Shown: positions 13,151 to 26,000 of the stretch, piece by piece
Layout of the letters: each line of letters begins with the position of its first letter
Numbering within the stretch: position 1 is the first letter of the stretch
Source of the DNA: Apostichopus japonicus
Taxonomy: Eukaryota > Echinodermata > Holothuroidea > Aspidochirotida > Stichopodidae
Assembly (NCBI RefSeq): GCF_037975245.1
Contig: NC_092574.1
Coordinates: 17,828,713 to 17,892,712 of the forward strand
Direction of reading: 5' to 3'
DNA: 64,000 nucleotides
Program-made: the position numbers and the translations under genes
The notes under the pieces: generated by a model
What the model was told of the DNA's origin: nothing
Seen by the model: the letters and a program-made list of their open reading frames with translations, nothing else
Databases searched by the model: none

Positions 13151-13888
13151 TCGATTGTTATCTCTCTTTTGGTTAGACCCCTCGCTCCTCTTTGTTGTTA
13201 CTAAAAAAAAAGAATTCCCATCATGAGAAATCTTACTCTTCTGCTTTTGACTGCCTCAGCTCTTCCTCTCCCTCCCCCCCCCCCCCCCTTAGCTGTAAGA
13301 AAATCAAACTAGTTTTCTCCTCTCTTGGCCTCCCTGCAGGCAACCCCTCCTGCCCTCCTCTCTGCTATATCTTTGCGCCTCTTTCTTCTCTCTATTATGG
13401 AAAGCAAAGTGTTATTTCGGCTAATACGCAAGTTTTTCGGTAAAATACAGACAACACTCCGAAAAAACAAGAAAACGAAAAAAACAAAAAAACCTGAGCA
13501 GCCGTTGCCCCTTCCTATAAAAGAAAACATTTATTCAAAAATATAAACCGTTTATTATGTTTTTACCGGCCTTCCTCCTCCCCCCCCCCTGAAGGACACC
13601 CTCCTAGGGGTCGAATAGGGTCATCACCATTATATTTGTATCGTGACCTTTACACTGATGGCAGGAGGGAGAGGGCGTGGCCAGAGCCGTATCGACTCTG
13701 GACGTGTCATAGCACAAAGGGAAGAGGTTGGATGAGAATGATCTTGAGTGCCCCATGTATGTGCATTCGATTGTTAGCGCGCACGTATGTATATGAAATG
13801 TATCTGGTATAAACGTATACGAGTTTTTTTTTTTTGGGGGGGGGGGGTGGGTGGTCATTGCCATATCATATCAGATCCAATATGAAAA

Positions 13889-14448
13889 CTACCACTTTCC
13901 GTTTAAGAGAAATTCTTCAAATGATCTAACGCTCTCCAACGAGGAACGAGCGGGAATTGAAGATTGTCGTAAGTTCGGCCTTATAGCCGGAAAGAACTGT
14001 TGCGTTGAATCACGCGCGGGTGCATTAATCTTTAATCTCGGCAACTTGGGCAAGTTTAAACTTTCATCGACTACACTTTTCCTCCGACTCTGTCCCTGTA
14101 AGATGGCGTGATCACGTGACCCATCGTGCTCGACACCGTCATCCGTATCTTCGGGAGCTGTCTCTCTAATTATCGATGGATTGTAAACTGCTTCCTGGTG
14201 AACAAGGAGCGGCCGAGGAGAAGAGTCTTCTTCTTGAACAAAAACGACTTGAGCAGTCTTTCTGATGATGTTGTTACCGTCAGCTGAAGTACCGGGTACA
14301 TCTGCTCGATTAGACTCGCATAGGATGTCTTGGCATTTCAGACAGCGAGCACATTTATGACACCAGCCCTCAACACCAATCAGAGGATCGTCAGCCATGT
14401 AAATTTTATGACTGCACCTGTGACAAGTGGCACGGAACAAAGACGGAT
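13889..14448 (-). CDS. BTB-LIM gene, coding exon 2 (LIM-like finger and tail)
   Basis: Acceptor CTCCCAG|AT. The two bases complete a Tyr codon with exon 1. The frame closes with TAG at 13889-13891. It contains six Cys in LIM-first-module spacing, then a Ser/Arg/Pro-rich tail. Confidence 0.7.
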
Positions 14449-16534
14449 CTGGGAGGATGAAGATGTCAAAAGAAAGAAACAGAAAGAGAGAGAGAGATAG
14501 AGAGATTGGAAATACCGGAAAGGAAAGAAAATAATTGCTTCTGATAGAAACCGTCTTTCCATTCCAAAAACAATTTGATCAAAATTAAAGAAATTTTAGA
14601 AGAGTAATTCCAAAATCAACGAGTTGACATATTGTTTAGTATTTGCTCTTCAATTATAGTGGCAAAGACTCTTCTAGGAAGAGAAAAAAAAAATCATTTT
14701 TCAGTTATAACCTTGAAAAGGATCTATATTCCAATTCCCAACACTTTGTGTTCTTTCTTCTCGATCTTTTTGAAATGTTACTTAAATGCGTTATACTTTG
14801 AAACAACATACTCATGGGCTTTCTTTTCCAATTCATTTCTGCATTTGTTGCTGGTACAATGTTATATATCTTGGCTTGTTAAACTTGGTCAATTTTTTAC
14901 ACGTACCAAAATGAAAAATGTATAAAAATGTGTGTTAATCTTCTTCTTCTGTTTTGACTTGTACAAAGATAACTCTGTGGCTAAAGTTGATTACTTACAA
15001 CAACAAAATGGCTGCAAATTTAGTAAAATAGCTGGTCCTTGGGTATTGTCAAAAACCGAACGATAAAATTGCTGAAAGTGTCATATTTACCCACTAAAGG
15101 AAGTAATGACTGAATTAATTAATTGAAGGAATATTTTGGACATATTGACCTTTAAAGTCAAACGTCATGAGGGTCAGTCAACTTCAAGACACATGCGATA
15201 TGTACTACTATGTGAAACTGAATCAATACTATATACACAATGCTACGGTGACACGAGTGTGAGGTTTTTTGATTTTTGAAAAACTAGACGGAAAACGATC
15301 TAGTGGCGCTATTTAAATTTGAAATACTAATTGTTTCTGATCTACGCTACATAGTTTAAGTTGTTTATGCAGATATTGGTGATGATGAAATACTGACTAA
15401 CATGCTTTCATCGTACCGTATGTTTTTAGTTATTACAGGAGAATTATTTGCCAAACACTAACACACACACATGCATTAAAGAAAAATCTCCTTATGTATA
15501 CATATAGCTGAGTAGCAACACCAAACGGATTGGTGTTAAGGGTAGCCTATATGGAATGATTCCTTCTCGAAGTTTTCCCCAATAAAACTCAAGGTTAAAA
15601 AGTTGCTGTTGGTGGTCAACAGAGGGCGTCCAGACAGTCAGATTATGCCCAAAGACAGTCGTGTCACCGGGCTCCCTTCTTAAAGTCCCATACAAAGGAA
15701 CAAACTATTCTTCCCCGAACGAGCACTGGCGTATAGCAACCTGACCCCGTCCACCCCCACCCACCTCCCCCTCATTGTTGTCAAACAAGTTGGACAATGA
15801 TGCTGACTGCCACTGATCCCTCACCTTCCCATCCCTCATGAACCTCTCCCCTCAATCGTTACTTCCGGTTACTCATATGAAGCTATGGCTATGCGATACC
15901 CCGGCCAATATATGAAATAAATAATAAACATATACATGCACTTACATTTGGGTCTCGGCGTTTCAAATATAAAGTTGGATGTGACGTCCTTGTGGCAGCT
16001 ACCTTTCCCTAATACCTTCGTGAAGCATAATATATTGGTTCCTTTCAAAACTCCGTAAACATTATGGTGCATCATGTTTTTGTTCATCGTCATTTCAGTT
16101 ATGCGAACACGTTCGAGATGTACACTACTTGGTCCTTTACTTCTTTCCTCGTAATATTTCTTTAAGTCTCGAATGATTTTGTCATCGACTTTGTAGAATG
16201 TTCCTTCTTCTTCGAGAAACGTTTGCGATATGTGATCGGGTATCGACACTATCTTCCCGTATCGTCCGTAATTGAAGAACACCCTCAAAGCCTCCGGATC
16301 ACGATCTATGCGATAAACATCGCCTTTGATACCATATCCTGGGAATTCCAGTGGATCGGCATCCAGGAGCATAGCGAAGAATTCACTTTTCAGTTCATCG
16401 ATGGATGCCCTGGTGGTCTCTAACAAGACTCCGCCGACGTTGAACTTCAACCACTGGTATTTGTCGACAATGTCGGCAGCGGGTAGTTGTATCGAATCGG
16501 CGGGGAGTTCCCGGTTGCCTGGAGATATGGACAT
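13889..16534 (-). CDS. KCTD-type BTB plus half-LIM zinc finger protein (2 coding exons, 382 aa)
   Basis: Two minus-strand exons (15946-16534 and 13889-14448) join in phase 1 to give one 382-residue frame. Residues about 28-130 form a potassium-channel-tetramerisation (T1/BTB_2) fold: LKFNVGGVLLETTR, then an FFNYGRYGK-type segment. KCTD proteins use this fold to oligomerise and often to bind cullin-3. Residues 205-235 have C-x2-C-x17-C-x2-C-x2-C-x2-C with Gly-Trp before the third ligand, matching the first LIM module but with Cys where LIM normally has His (C226). The second LIM module is missing. The remaining ~145 residues are polar and basic, probably disordered. The ATG at 16534 sits in GCCATGT; the frame stays open to an AG at about 16566, so a further 5' coding exon is possible. 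Function is not assigned. Expression and fusion are inferred from splice phase. Confidence 0.72.
14449..15945 (-). other. BTB-LIM gene intron
   Basis: GT-AG intron of about 1.5 kb. No nested gene or element recognised. Confidence 0.6.
15946..16534 (-). CDS. BTB-LIM gene, coding exon 1 (BTB domain)
   Basis: Encodes residues 1-196 plus one base. The donor is AAAT|GTAAGT. The in-frame acceptor TATATTAG just upstream may mark a 5' UTR or coding intron. Confidence 0.78.
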
Positions 16535-16674
16535 GGCGATGTTCACATCCACCAGCTGTGCATACCTAATATACACCGAAAAGTATGAAATATAGATCTA
16601 CCGTATAAAAATTCAATGGAATAACTAACGGTAATATTCGCGTTTTTCTTTAAGGGTTGCGGGCTGGTGTCAAT

Positions 16675-17428
16675 CAAGGGCGGCGGAAGCACTTTTAATC
16701 TGGGGGGGCACCAACGTCGAAGGGCACTTTGCAGAAATTCGATTGGACCGATGCAGCCTGATATTTAGTACCCTTAATAACTCTTATTGTATTATCTTAT
16801 TTGCGTATACACATCACTCCATCAACGCCACCCCCCCCCCCCTCAAGTAAACAATGCATACTAGCACTGCAATATCTAATGTGCAAATTGGGAAATTGGA
16901 AAATCATTATAAAGTCCAAGTCCCTGCACACGCGATCGATACATGCATGAAAGCAAATGAAATATGTCAAAATACTGAAAGAAAAATAATTTTCTGTGTT
17001 TTTCAATGGTTAAACTGATATTATTATGATCATTATTATTGTAACGACTTTGCCAATAATTCTAACCAATTTGGAAGGGTTATAAGACGGCAAATGATTG
17101 TATGTTATTGGCATGCGATGTAATAACCAACGCATGCCTATATGATATGCACATTAACATGTTGAACGCGCGCGCTTAGCGCGAAAAATTTTGGTAATAT
17201 TTTTCGGGCAAGTCGTTACAGCCCCCCCCCCCCCCCAATCAAATTGGGCTCCTACTCCTGTGGTAGTAAACATTTAAAACTCACCGAAATATTTCATTCG
17301 ACGTGGGTTTCGCTTTGTAATCTCTTTATTTATTTAGAAATTTTTATGTAGAAAAAGGGCACATTTTTAACCTGAGGAAAAGTGGGGGGCACGTGCCCCC
17401 TGTGCCCCCCCCGGTTCCGCCGCCCTTG
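16675..17428. mobile_element. hAT-type MITE, 754 bp
   Basis: Terminal inverted repeats CAAGGGCGGCGGAA and TTCCGCCGCCCTTG, bounded by a perfect 8 bp direct repeat GTGTCAAT (16667-16674 and 17429-17436). An 8 bp target duplication is typical of hAT elements. The subterminal G-rich GGGGGGCAC blocks are also inverted. No transposase frame is present, so it is non-autonomous. It lies about 140 bp upstream of the BTB-LIM first exon. Confidence 0.88.
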
Positions 17429-17436
17429 GTGTCAAT

Positions 17437-20400
17437 ATACAAGGGGCTCATCTCGGGTATGGAATCCCAGCGAGAGAAAATGAACATATATGTTACTATC
17501 TCCATCTTGCAGTCTATTACCTGTTAGGTTAAAAGTGTCAACTTACAATACCCCCAACCAAACCGTATCTTATCCGTTCCAATGCCTTCATACCCCCCCC
17601 CCCCCTCTTCATTTCTGTCCCGCTTTCTTCCCTACCAGCTCCAACCTCTCAACATCCTGTTCTCTTTCATAGGACGACGAAGATTGCCGTGGAGGGTATT
17701 GAGCACCGTTATGGGCAAAATCTACTTCACCTAGTATTCGAAATATTCTTCATATTCTTGAGTTACAAACGTATAAAATGTTGCGCACGTTCCTCTTCTT
17801 AAGACGGGGGGCGGATGTGGGATATACGTCCTCATAACTTTCCTACATGGTGTTAACTTAAAGATAACAATTTCAGTCCAGAATCTATTATGTAAATCAA
17901 CAATGTATGACTCAAAATATGGTATAACTGCTTGTGACTTGGTTTTAAATGAGATATCTTTATATACAAAAGCAAACTGATTTATTGTTTCAATATAGTT
18001 AATACCTAAGAGCGGAAAAAGATATACACTAATCCCTTTTATGCAAATTTATGGATTAATTTCGGAAAAAAAATATGTCGATGATTTTCGATAATTCAAT
18101 TCTGTATTACTGTAGTAAATAATAAAGCTTGATAATCACGTTTGTAATTGGAGTACCATATAGAAAAATATGATTTTTTGGGGGGTATTCCCATTTTTCA
18201 TATGATTAATACTAACATGTTACAGTGTCTACGTGACAACCGCATGGAGTCTTAATGGCCAATGGCGTCCACAGAAAGAAAAAGAATCCAGAGAGGAGAA
18301 AAAACTTCCGGTTTTCATTAACCGTCCCATAAAAAAGGCGATGCACCGTTTTAAAATAGACATTAAAGGCCTTTAGCCGTCAAAATTAAACCTGTCTACC
18401 CTATTTCTAACGTGAGAACACATTTCTTGTTTCCTTTTTACTACTTTGATTTTCCAAGGGCAATGCTCCCCACCCGTTCCCCCGCCCCCAACCTTGCGGA
18501 CGCCCATGTTCATAACTTTCCTTGGTTAACAAATATATGTTGTTCCCTATTATAGTTTGATAAGTTGTGATCTTGTGTTGACTAAAATGTTCGATAGGTT
18601 TACTAAAAAACAAAACTCAAGCCGAGCTGTTTTAACTTCCGCTGAGCTTGTTTATATTTGTAATGGTTGACAAAAGAAAAGGATTTGGGCCTTGCCAAAA
18701 CAAAGCATGGATTGAACAACTTAGGAAATAAAGTGACAGTTGTTTACCTTACGACTAACCTTCTTTAGCATTTCTGAAATTATAAAACAAAAAAAACCAT
18801 TGGGGTGAATTATCTATGACATTTACTTATCACCCTTAAAAGAGGCAGACTTTTAAATGTCAACGAAGATCAGTTAAAGTGTGTATGTTATTTATAGTTC
18901 TATGGTAACCTTTCCGTTTACGGAATTTAAATATCCTGGCGATAGATTTGACGCGCAGAAAAGTAATGAATGTTACGTCTACAATTTGCAAGCCTACACA
19001 ATCCATCAATGGATAATATAACGTAATATATGAATAAAGGGGTTTCAGTTGAAAGAATTAATGAAACGTGGCAATTTACGTTCGCTTTCAATTCATGGTA
19101 TATATTTCAATACATTCCATGGTGCATATATGATGTTCTATACCAAGAAGAACTAGAGAAATTTTAGAATGGATAAAACAAAACTTACCCTTTTCTCTGT
19201 AAGTTTGACCGACGGTGACACTTTCGTCACATAATACACAAATGCTAAATATGTTCATATATATATATATACATAACGTGAGTCGCCCTGTGAATGGCGC
19301 GTCGGTGTTTGTTGTCAGGCTGTGTGAATCGCGCCGATCGGATGCCAGTTAACTTGGTAACAGCCATCCATGTTCTCTTTCTTTTCGTTTATTCCACACT
19401 ATGACACGTTTGGAACAACCAAAAAATGCAAGTAAATACACAACTGCAAAGTTGATCATTCTCCATCAACAAAGTTAAATCAGTTAGCTGACGCTGCCAT
19501 TTAGTGAATACACACAAACCTTAAACCTACATTGTTATCTTAACAATACACCATTTTAGCCATAATGGACACCTGCACACATTAAGCTGTGTTATTGATT
19601 TAACTGTGCTTGAAATAAACGTGGGGGTCCCCTAAAAACTTGGCCTAGCCGATGTGATTTCAATAGTTACATTGTTTGGGCGGGTCTATAATATGGATTG
19701 CTTGATTCTTCAAATACCATATAACTGTAATCTTGAGTTCATTGGCCCACAAAATGCTAAAAGAAAAATAGAGAGACGAAAATGGTCACGTCCAATCAGA
19801 CATTTTACTTACGGCAGTATTGTTAGTTTGTTTTGACAACTGAATTATTCGATACTAAATTGTCTAACTTTACTATACATACACTACAGTAAGAGGCGAT
19901 GAAAGAGAGTTAACAATCTGGGGGTGGGGTATAGGAGGGAAGCAGACTTCAAGGGGAACATTGTTTAAAAAAAAAGTAAATTAAAGGTGAAATGTTGACG
20001 TAATATTACTGTGGCACGCCATTTGTACAATAAAACAGTGTTAAGGTTAAAATAAACGGGAACGTTCTTCAGCATATGCATTCATTGTTAGTAAACGTTC
20101 AATGCCTGTTTTATATATATAATTAACAGAACGTTATGAACGTTAATGGACCGTAATACCGTAAATTAACATTCGCTATCCGTTGTAGAATACCAAACAG
20201 TTGAACGCACTTTTAATTGCATAGCGGTTCTTAAGTATAAACTGTATTTAATAGTGGGTATAATGACTTAACACCAATTATTTAACCTTTGTGTGAATGC
20301 GCAATCATACTTTATTACCGTTTTGTATAATTTACCATGCACACATCGGGACACTGTCAATTTGCATATTCTTTGTAGAGGTGTTACCCAACACTTTTTT

Positions 20401-20646
20401 GGTTATATTCTCGTTTGATTTAGGTGCCCACGTATATATGCTCATAATGTGTCTAAACAATCATGTAGATTGTTAGAATATTGCATCAGATATGAATGCA
20501 TGTATTTTTTTGAGTGAAGACTTTTGCTGTTTGCTAATACACAAAGTTGGTATTTACTTATAACTTACCGCATAGATAATATATCTTATGAAGCTTTATA
20601 TCTCCTTCAATTAAGGAGTCACAGATCGATCACTTGGGGTATTTTG
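17437..20646. other. Intergenic DNA, no gene seen
   Basis: A C-run near 17591, a short (TA)n near 19258 and scattered low complexity. No supported coding exon. Confidence 0.45.
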
Positions 20647-20655
20647 TAGCGTGTG

Positions 20656-20834
20656 ATCGCTTCTCGGCATTTTGGCTATCATGTGTAGCATTATGTCCCC
20701 TTCTAGGGGAATCGTGATCACACAGTCACAGTCTCGATGCAAGGGGACTGGGATTGAGAGCGGATCAGTCGTTTGGTTGTTTGGTGTTTGTGCCCAGGTT
20801 CTTTCCTGGGCGACTTTTCTTAAAAAGTATCTGT
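20656..20834 (+). mobile_element. U2 snRNA-headed SINE-like retroposon, full length
   Basis: The element starts exactly at ATCGCTTCTCGGC, the first bases of metazoan U2 snRNA. It follows U2 nt 1-36 with a substitution at position 14, loss of 24-26 and a substitution at 30. The sequence then leaves U2 for an unrelated body that ends in a 7 bp hairpin (GCCCAGG 20792-20798 / CCTGGGC 20805-20811), a T-rich stretch and AAAAAGT. A perfect 9 bp direct repeat TAGCGTGTG flanks it (20647-20655 and 20835-20843). The same body recurs at 63233-63399. The known precedent is crocodilian SINEU with U1/U2 heads. The transcription mode is not visible; no A/B boxes were found. Confidence 0.8.
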
Positions 20835-20843
20835 TAGCGTGTG

Positions 20844-21980
20844 AAGGCAATGGTGGTATTATCGATTAATGAAAAATAGGTATAAAAGTAGGAAAACTCT
20901 TCCCGACAAAATAAGTAAACTTTGAATTAGTGGAGTCGTTTTTAACCGAAAATAACGGCTTGGATTCACTGCTTCAGTGTACCCGTAAACATCGTCACAC
21001 CGGTTTTCGTAAACAGCTGTTAAATTACGTCATAGCGCCGGCGTCCTGGCTGCCTGTATTCTATACCGTAAACATACAATCTTTTTATTCTTCTAACAGT
21101 GCAGGGAAAGAAAGTGACATTGATTTGAGAGGGAACTGAACCACAAAATCAACTCAAAACTTCCCGACAGCATGCATTCGTTCTTTGCACTCTGTAGCAC
21201 AATTTCTAATACTAATCTCAATATGTGTTTTTTTTTCTTAAATAACCCGGCAAATTGCAAAAGGGTATGTCCTTTTTAGTTACACTTTCTTACTTTCTAC
21301 GCAAAATGGCACTTTTTATATAACAAATGGAAAATTTTCATTATTATTTGAAAAGGGGGCAACTGAAATTTATGATAACAGCCGCCCCTGCCGTGCACCA
21401 TCCCGGTATCACTTTAACTTATAAAACAAACGTCGATTGTATTTTTTTAAATTTCCAACTTGCTGATAAAATGTGATTACTGCTATATCGAAAATGTCTG
21501 GGTGGTGAATTGTTCAATGGCAATCATATAAGTTGACTATTGATCGGTATGTTTAATCAAATGCTTCCTGCACACAAGAAACTGTTTGAAGTTCAATTAA
21601 AGAGAAACTACCCCATGAAATCTATGACTTCCATAGTATTGTATTAGATTGAGAAGTTATATAGTCTCTCATTTCCTTAAGAAAAGAAAACCAATCAGGG
21701 AACTACTTAATCTAGTTGAACGGACATTTATACTTTGTCCGCATATCCTTATCTTTAGGAAAAGCATAGATACCAAGCCTGCGGTTGTACATACTCGGAA
21801 TAAGGCTGGGACAATTGCTCATGCAGAATCTATAACAATTATATCTTTCTCTTTAGAAATTTAAAATTCCTCCCTATCAAATCATACCTTTATTATAATT
21901 TGTAAAAAACGTTTGGGATTCCTTATTTTTATTTTTGACTTTAATTTGAATTCCAATTTCTTGGCCCTTGTCTTATTCAT
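20844..21980. other. Intergenic DNA, no gene seen
   Basis: No element boundary or coding exon supported. Confidence 0.45.
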
Positions 21981-21981
<1 letters not shown>

Positions 21982-22051
<70 letters not shown>

Positions 22052-22140
22052 TATAATAATAATAATAATAATTATAATAATAAATGGTACTTATAAGGCG
22101 CAAAATCTTCCGAAGAACTCAGAGCGCACAAGGACAAAGG
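21982..22140 (-). repeat. Retroelement 3' end with expanded (TAA)n tail
   Basis: Read on the minus strand, GCGCCTTATAAGTACCATT runs straight into about 100 bp of (TTA)n. This is the same tail type as GCGCTATATAAATATTACTTATTATT at 38.26 kb. It looks like a retroelement 3' end whose TTA tail has expanded into a microsatellite. Confidence 0.6.
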
Positions 22141-22159
22141 GACATTTCCTGCTGATATT

Positions 22160-22275
22160 TATGATATGTATAAAAGTAGATTGGCCTGACGTAACGTGAG
22201 CCAACTTACTTTTACACATTCTCTTACACAGGCTCTCTAGTGGATAAGCAGTTTGCTAACAGTTTTATTTTATTT
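22160..22275. repeat. Dispersed repeat copy (shared with 29207-29280)
   Basis: GGCCTGACGTAACG, then CCAACTTACTTTTACACATT, CACAGGCTCT and GGATAAGCAGTTTG, are the reverse complement of 29207-29280. Part of a dispersed foldback family. Confidence 0.6.
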
Positions 22276-23056
22276 TGATATTTATGATAGACAGGAAGTG
22301 CTCACGAAGGCCCATTGGCTTTGGGGGACCTTCACCCTAGGATCCCTTGTAAGCACTTGTCTCATTCGCATACCCCCCCCCCCCCCCCCTTTCCCTCACT
22401 TTTCCCCCTGACTGTTCTCATTATCTTATCGGACCATATTGTACATGGATTCATAATAATTGGTAAAGGTAAATATATGTAAACTTGGACATAATATGGC
22501 AAAGGTGTAAGTAGAGACCGGTCACCACCGAAAATGAAACTCCTTGCAATCGCCCGTCAGTTTGGTCAGACAACGAATATACCAGTAGATATTTTGGGCT
22601 TGTGGGCTGAAATTATAGGCCAGACCCTCGTATAGAGTAACAAGGTGGTCAAAATGAATCAGTTCACGTTCCATGTCGATGTGACGTCAACACCTTTGAT
22701 AACTTCGACAGTCTGCCCACTGGACAATACAGTATACAGTACATGTAAATGTCTACTCGGATTTCTGAATGACAATTTCCCATGTAATCATCGTCTTGCA
22801 CTGTACGTACTGTACTGTAGGATGTGACAGATCTATGTTGCCTATCACAACAAAACCAATTTCTTGGGAATGGGCCGACGATTGACAATTTTATTTTGGG
22901 TGCACAGGCTGTTGTAGTGTAATTATGGGTCATCTTATTCTTATTCACAGAAATTAAAACAGTCATTCCTTACTCGTGGACTAACATTAGTACCAACAGG
23001 ACATTTTGTTCGTTCGACAACTGAAGATAGGCCAATGCCCAATTGTAACATCTGTC
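22276..23056 (+). other. Upstream region of the MTMR gene
   Basis: A long C tract lies at about 22375-22390. The 5' UTR and promoter of the downstream gene must lie here or in an unseen upstream exon. No TATA box or other core element can be assigned. Confidence 0.35.
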
Positions 23057-23080
23057 ATGGAATTTATAACACGACCAAAG
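23057..23080 (+). CDS. mtmr6/7/8: MTMR exon 1 (coding part)
   Basis: Residues 1-8 (MEFITRPK), donor AAAG|GTAATT, phase 0. Too short for an ORF scan; found by matching the family N-terminus. Confidence 0.85.
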
Positions 23081-26000
23081 GTAATTAATCTTAACCTAAC
23101 GTTATCATACAGCTAAGTCTATAGCCTAGACCAGTCTACAGTAGGCCCAGGAATAGGCCCCTTCCCCTCCTAATCTAGGTTATAGTCCGAGACTATATTA
23201 GGGCGAAATATATGTCCTAAGCTCACTTTGGCCAAGGCTTCAATTAGGCATGATTGTTACATTGTAATATTAACAGAGGCCTCAGGCCTAGGCTAGCCTA
23301 GTCTGTTTTTGTTCTAGGCCAGCATCTAGCCTAGGGTATGCAAAAGGTAGTATAACTAAGCCCAGTAGGCCTACTTCAAGTTTGGTTAGTGTAGGCCTGA
23401 TTCTATAACTGTCACTAACAACTACTCAAACCAGGTCAAATTAAGAAAATCTTAATCCATTTGTGTAACTGTAAGATGAATGGACGCCTCCCCCCCTCCA
23501 ATTTCCGGGGACAGTCCCCAGATTTCATAGACCTTCCCCGGATTCCAAAGTGTTTCCTTGATTTCATGTATTGTCACTAATCATTCCCAAACTTGTGAAA
23601 GCTGGTCAACAGTGGTATAAATTTGAAAAAAAATGCCTGTATGTAGAGAATGTACCACAAAAACGTGGGCATTTGACCATCATTCTTGGAACAGCACCAA
23701 CAAACATTGATATCTCAAACTCCCATCTGTCCCTTACAACGGAGAGTCAATACTACTCTTTGATGTAGCCTAGGAAAAAAAGTTATTGTGTAGCTTAGGT
23801 CCTACTGTTACATCAACATGGGGGTCAACGCTAATATCATATGCCTGGATTTTCAGACAAAAAACATGGGAGATATCATATCACAGATTAAATGTTTTTC
23901 TAAATACAAGGTTGACGACTTGATTAAGTTTAATTATGACATCATGGAGCACATGCTTCAATACTTTATTTTGTCTTTATTTATTACAATTTGTATTTTC
24001 TGTTAATGGTGATGGGTTTTGTTCACTAGGCTAGGCCTACTGTACTAGCCAATTCACTTTCCTTTGACTTGACATAAATGTGAAAAGTGAACAGTGGGAG
24101 ATTTCCTGAACTACTGGCTCTTTGTCTAGCGACAAACTTTAAATTCATTACAACAAAGCTCAGGAAAGATAGTAAATATTTATTACTATATAGGTACTCA
24201 GTTTTGTTGGCTTTGTCTATTGTTTGCATTCTTTTTGACAGTTATTGTAAATTTGTCGCCACCTAAAATGAACTTTTTTTTATGTAATTATTTTTTGTTC
24301 TATGTAGATTGAAAACGTTCGGTTGCTTAATAGATTCAACAGCAAGAAACCATCGATAGGAACACTGTACCTGACTGCAACTCATCTGATCTTCTCAGAC
24401 CCAGCAGGGAAGAGAGAGCCATGGGTAACATAAATTAACATAAAGTTTATAAAGATTGTAGAGATTCTTTACATCCCTGGTACTTAAAATAGGGGTTACG
24501 ACTATTTGTAAGATTATTTTGGATATTTTGGAGGGTCGCTCAAAGAATCAGAAGAGAAAAAAATAGTGAAGTTTGTGGAGAAAAAATTAAAAATCATGAA
24601 CATGAAAATTTTGCCTCAAAAGTTGCAAAATTTAGAACCCTTTCAAAAATGGTCAATTGTCAAAATTTGTTAAAAAGGAGGCAGGGATACCTCCTCCACC
24701 CTGTAGACACCTTCACTGGGCCAGAACATCTGCTGCTGGAGGGTCGCCAAGATGATCAAGGGGACATATGGATTCACAAAGCAAAAATGATTGAATACCA
24801 GGGCTTTACATTATTTTATTAGATAATGATTGAAATCTTGTCAACTTTTCATTTGATGCAATGGTATTTAATTTGCATTGTAAGGTAAAGAACCTCTGTA
24901 AGTTTTATTAAGGCTCTTGTTATTCAATTGTAAGATTTTATATTTTTTTACATTCATATCACATTTCCTGATTCATCATAACACTGCTGCCTGGTACAGT
25001 GAGCTATTGAGAAGATGAAAACATAAATTCAGTTGACATTGATGCTGAGAATTTCTCTGATTTTAACACTAATGGTTCTGTATTTAAGAAAAAGTAAAGT
25101 CTACAAGTTTTGACAAACGTACATTCAGTTGCCATGGTCACTGAAGAAATGATAAGTTTCCGTCTTTAAACACTGAAAGTTTAATTGTAAAAGACAAAAG
25201 GTAAGTTCACAAGTTTGAAAACATAAATTCAGTTTCCATGGTTACTGAAGACTTTCTATCTTTGAACATGAGATTGTGTTGCAAACCAGTAAAAGTAGTA
25301 GTACTCTGTTAACTATGAGTATTTATGAGGTAATCCTGAGGCAACTGGTGCAAGTCACATTCTGGCCGAAACTTTCTTTGGTTATATTTTCAATTGATTA
25401 TAATATTATCAATTTAGCATTCTCTCATATTGATTGAAACTGTACAAAAGCAGTAATTGAGAAATAGTAGAGATCATGACCACAAGACCCTCTACGTATA
25501 TACCCTCCTCTTCTCTCCCCCTCCCCCTTCCCCTTGATATCCTACCTTTAATAGTGTGGTGTTCTGTCTTCTAGGTTAATTGTAAACGTAACTATAAATT
25601 CAGGTATCTATATATCAGTATGAAAAGAAATGGGAAAATGTTGTCAGAGCCCGCTGAACCGGTCAGAACGTTTTGTCTTACATTTTACGGTTGAAAACTG
25701 GTAAAAAAGGGAAGCCAAGGTAGCTGAATATTTCTAGAATCACTTGTCTGTGAATACAGTAGTTTACGAAAGTATTCATACAGGTGACTAGGCAACGTTT
25801 CCCTTCCCTACATCAGGAATGAATCTGTCTGCTAAGTATTAATATTTTGATTGATTCACGGTATGACTCAAAATAAACTCTTTGTTTTTTTCTTACCAGA
25901 TTTTGCACCAACACATCTCAGCACTCGAAAAGCAACCTCTCACTACGACAGGAGCCCCGTTATTGATAAGATGCAAGACATTCCAGACGGTTACCTTTGT

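Noticed and set aside
20656-20700. A genuine U2 snRNA gene
   Set aside because: U2 identity stops near nt 36; the Sm site and 3' stem-loops are missing, and target duplications flank a different body.
24480-24780. MITE-like segment with GGGTTACGAC / GGAGGGTCGCC ends
   Set aside because: No matching inverted ends or target duplication could be found.
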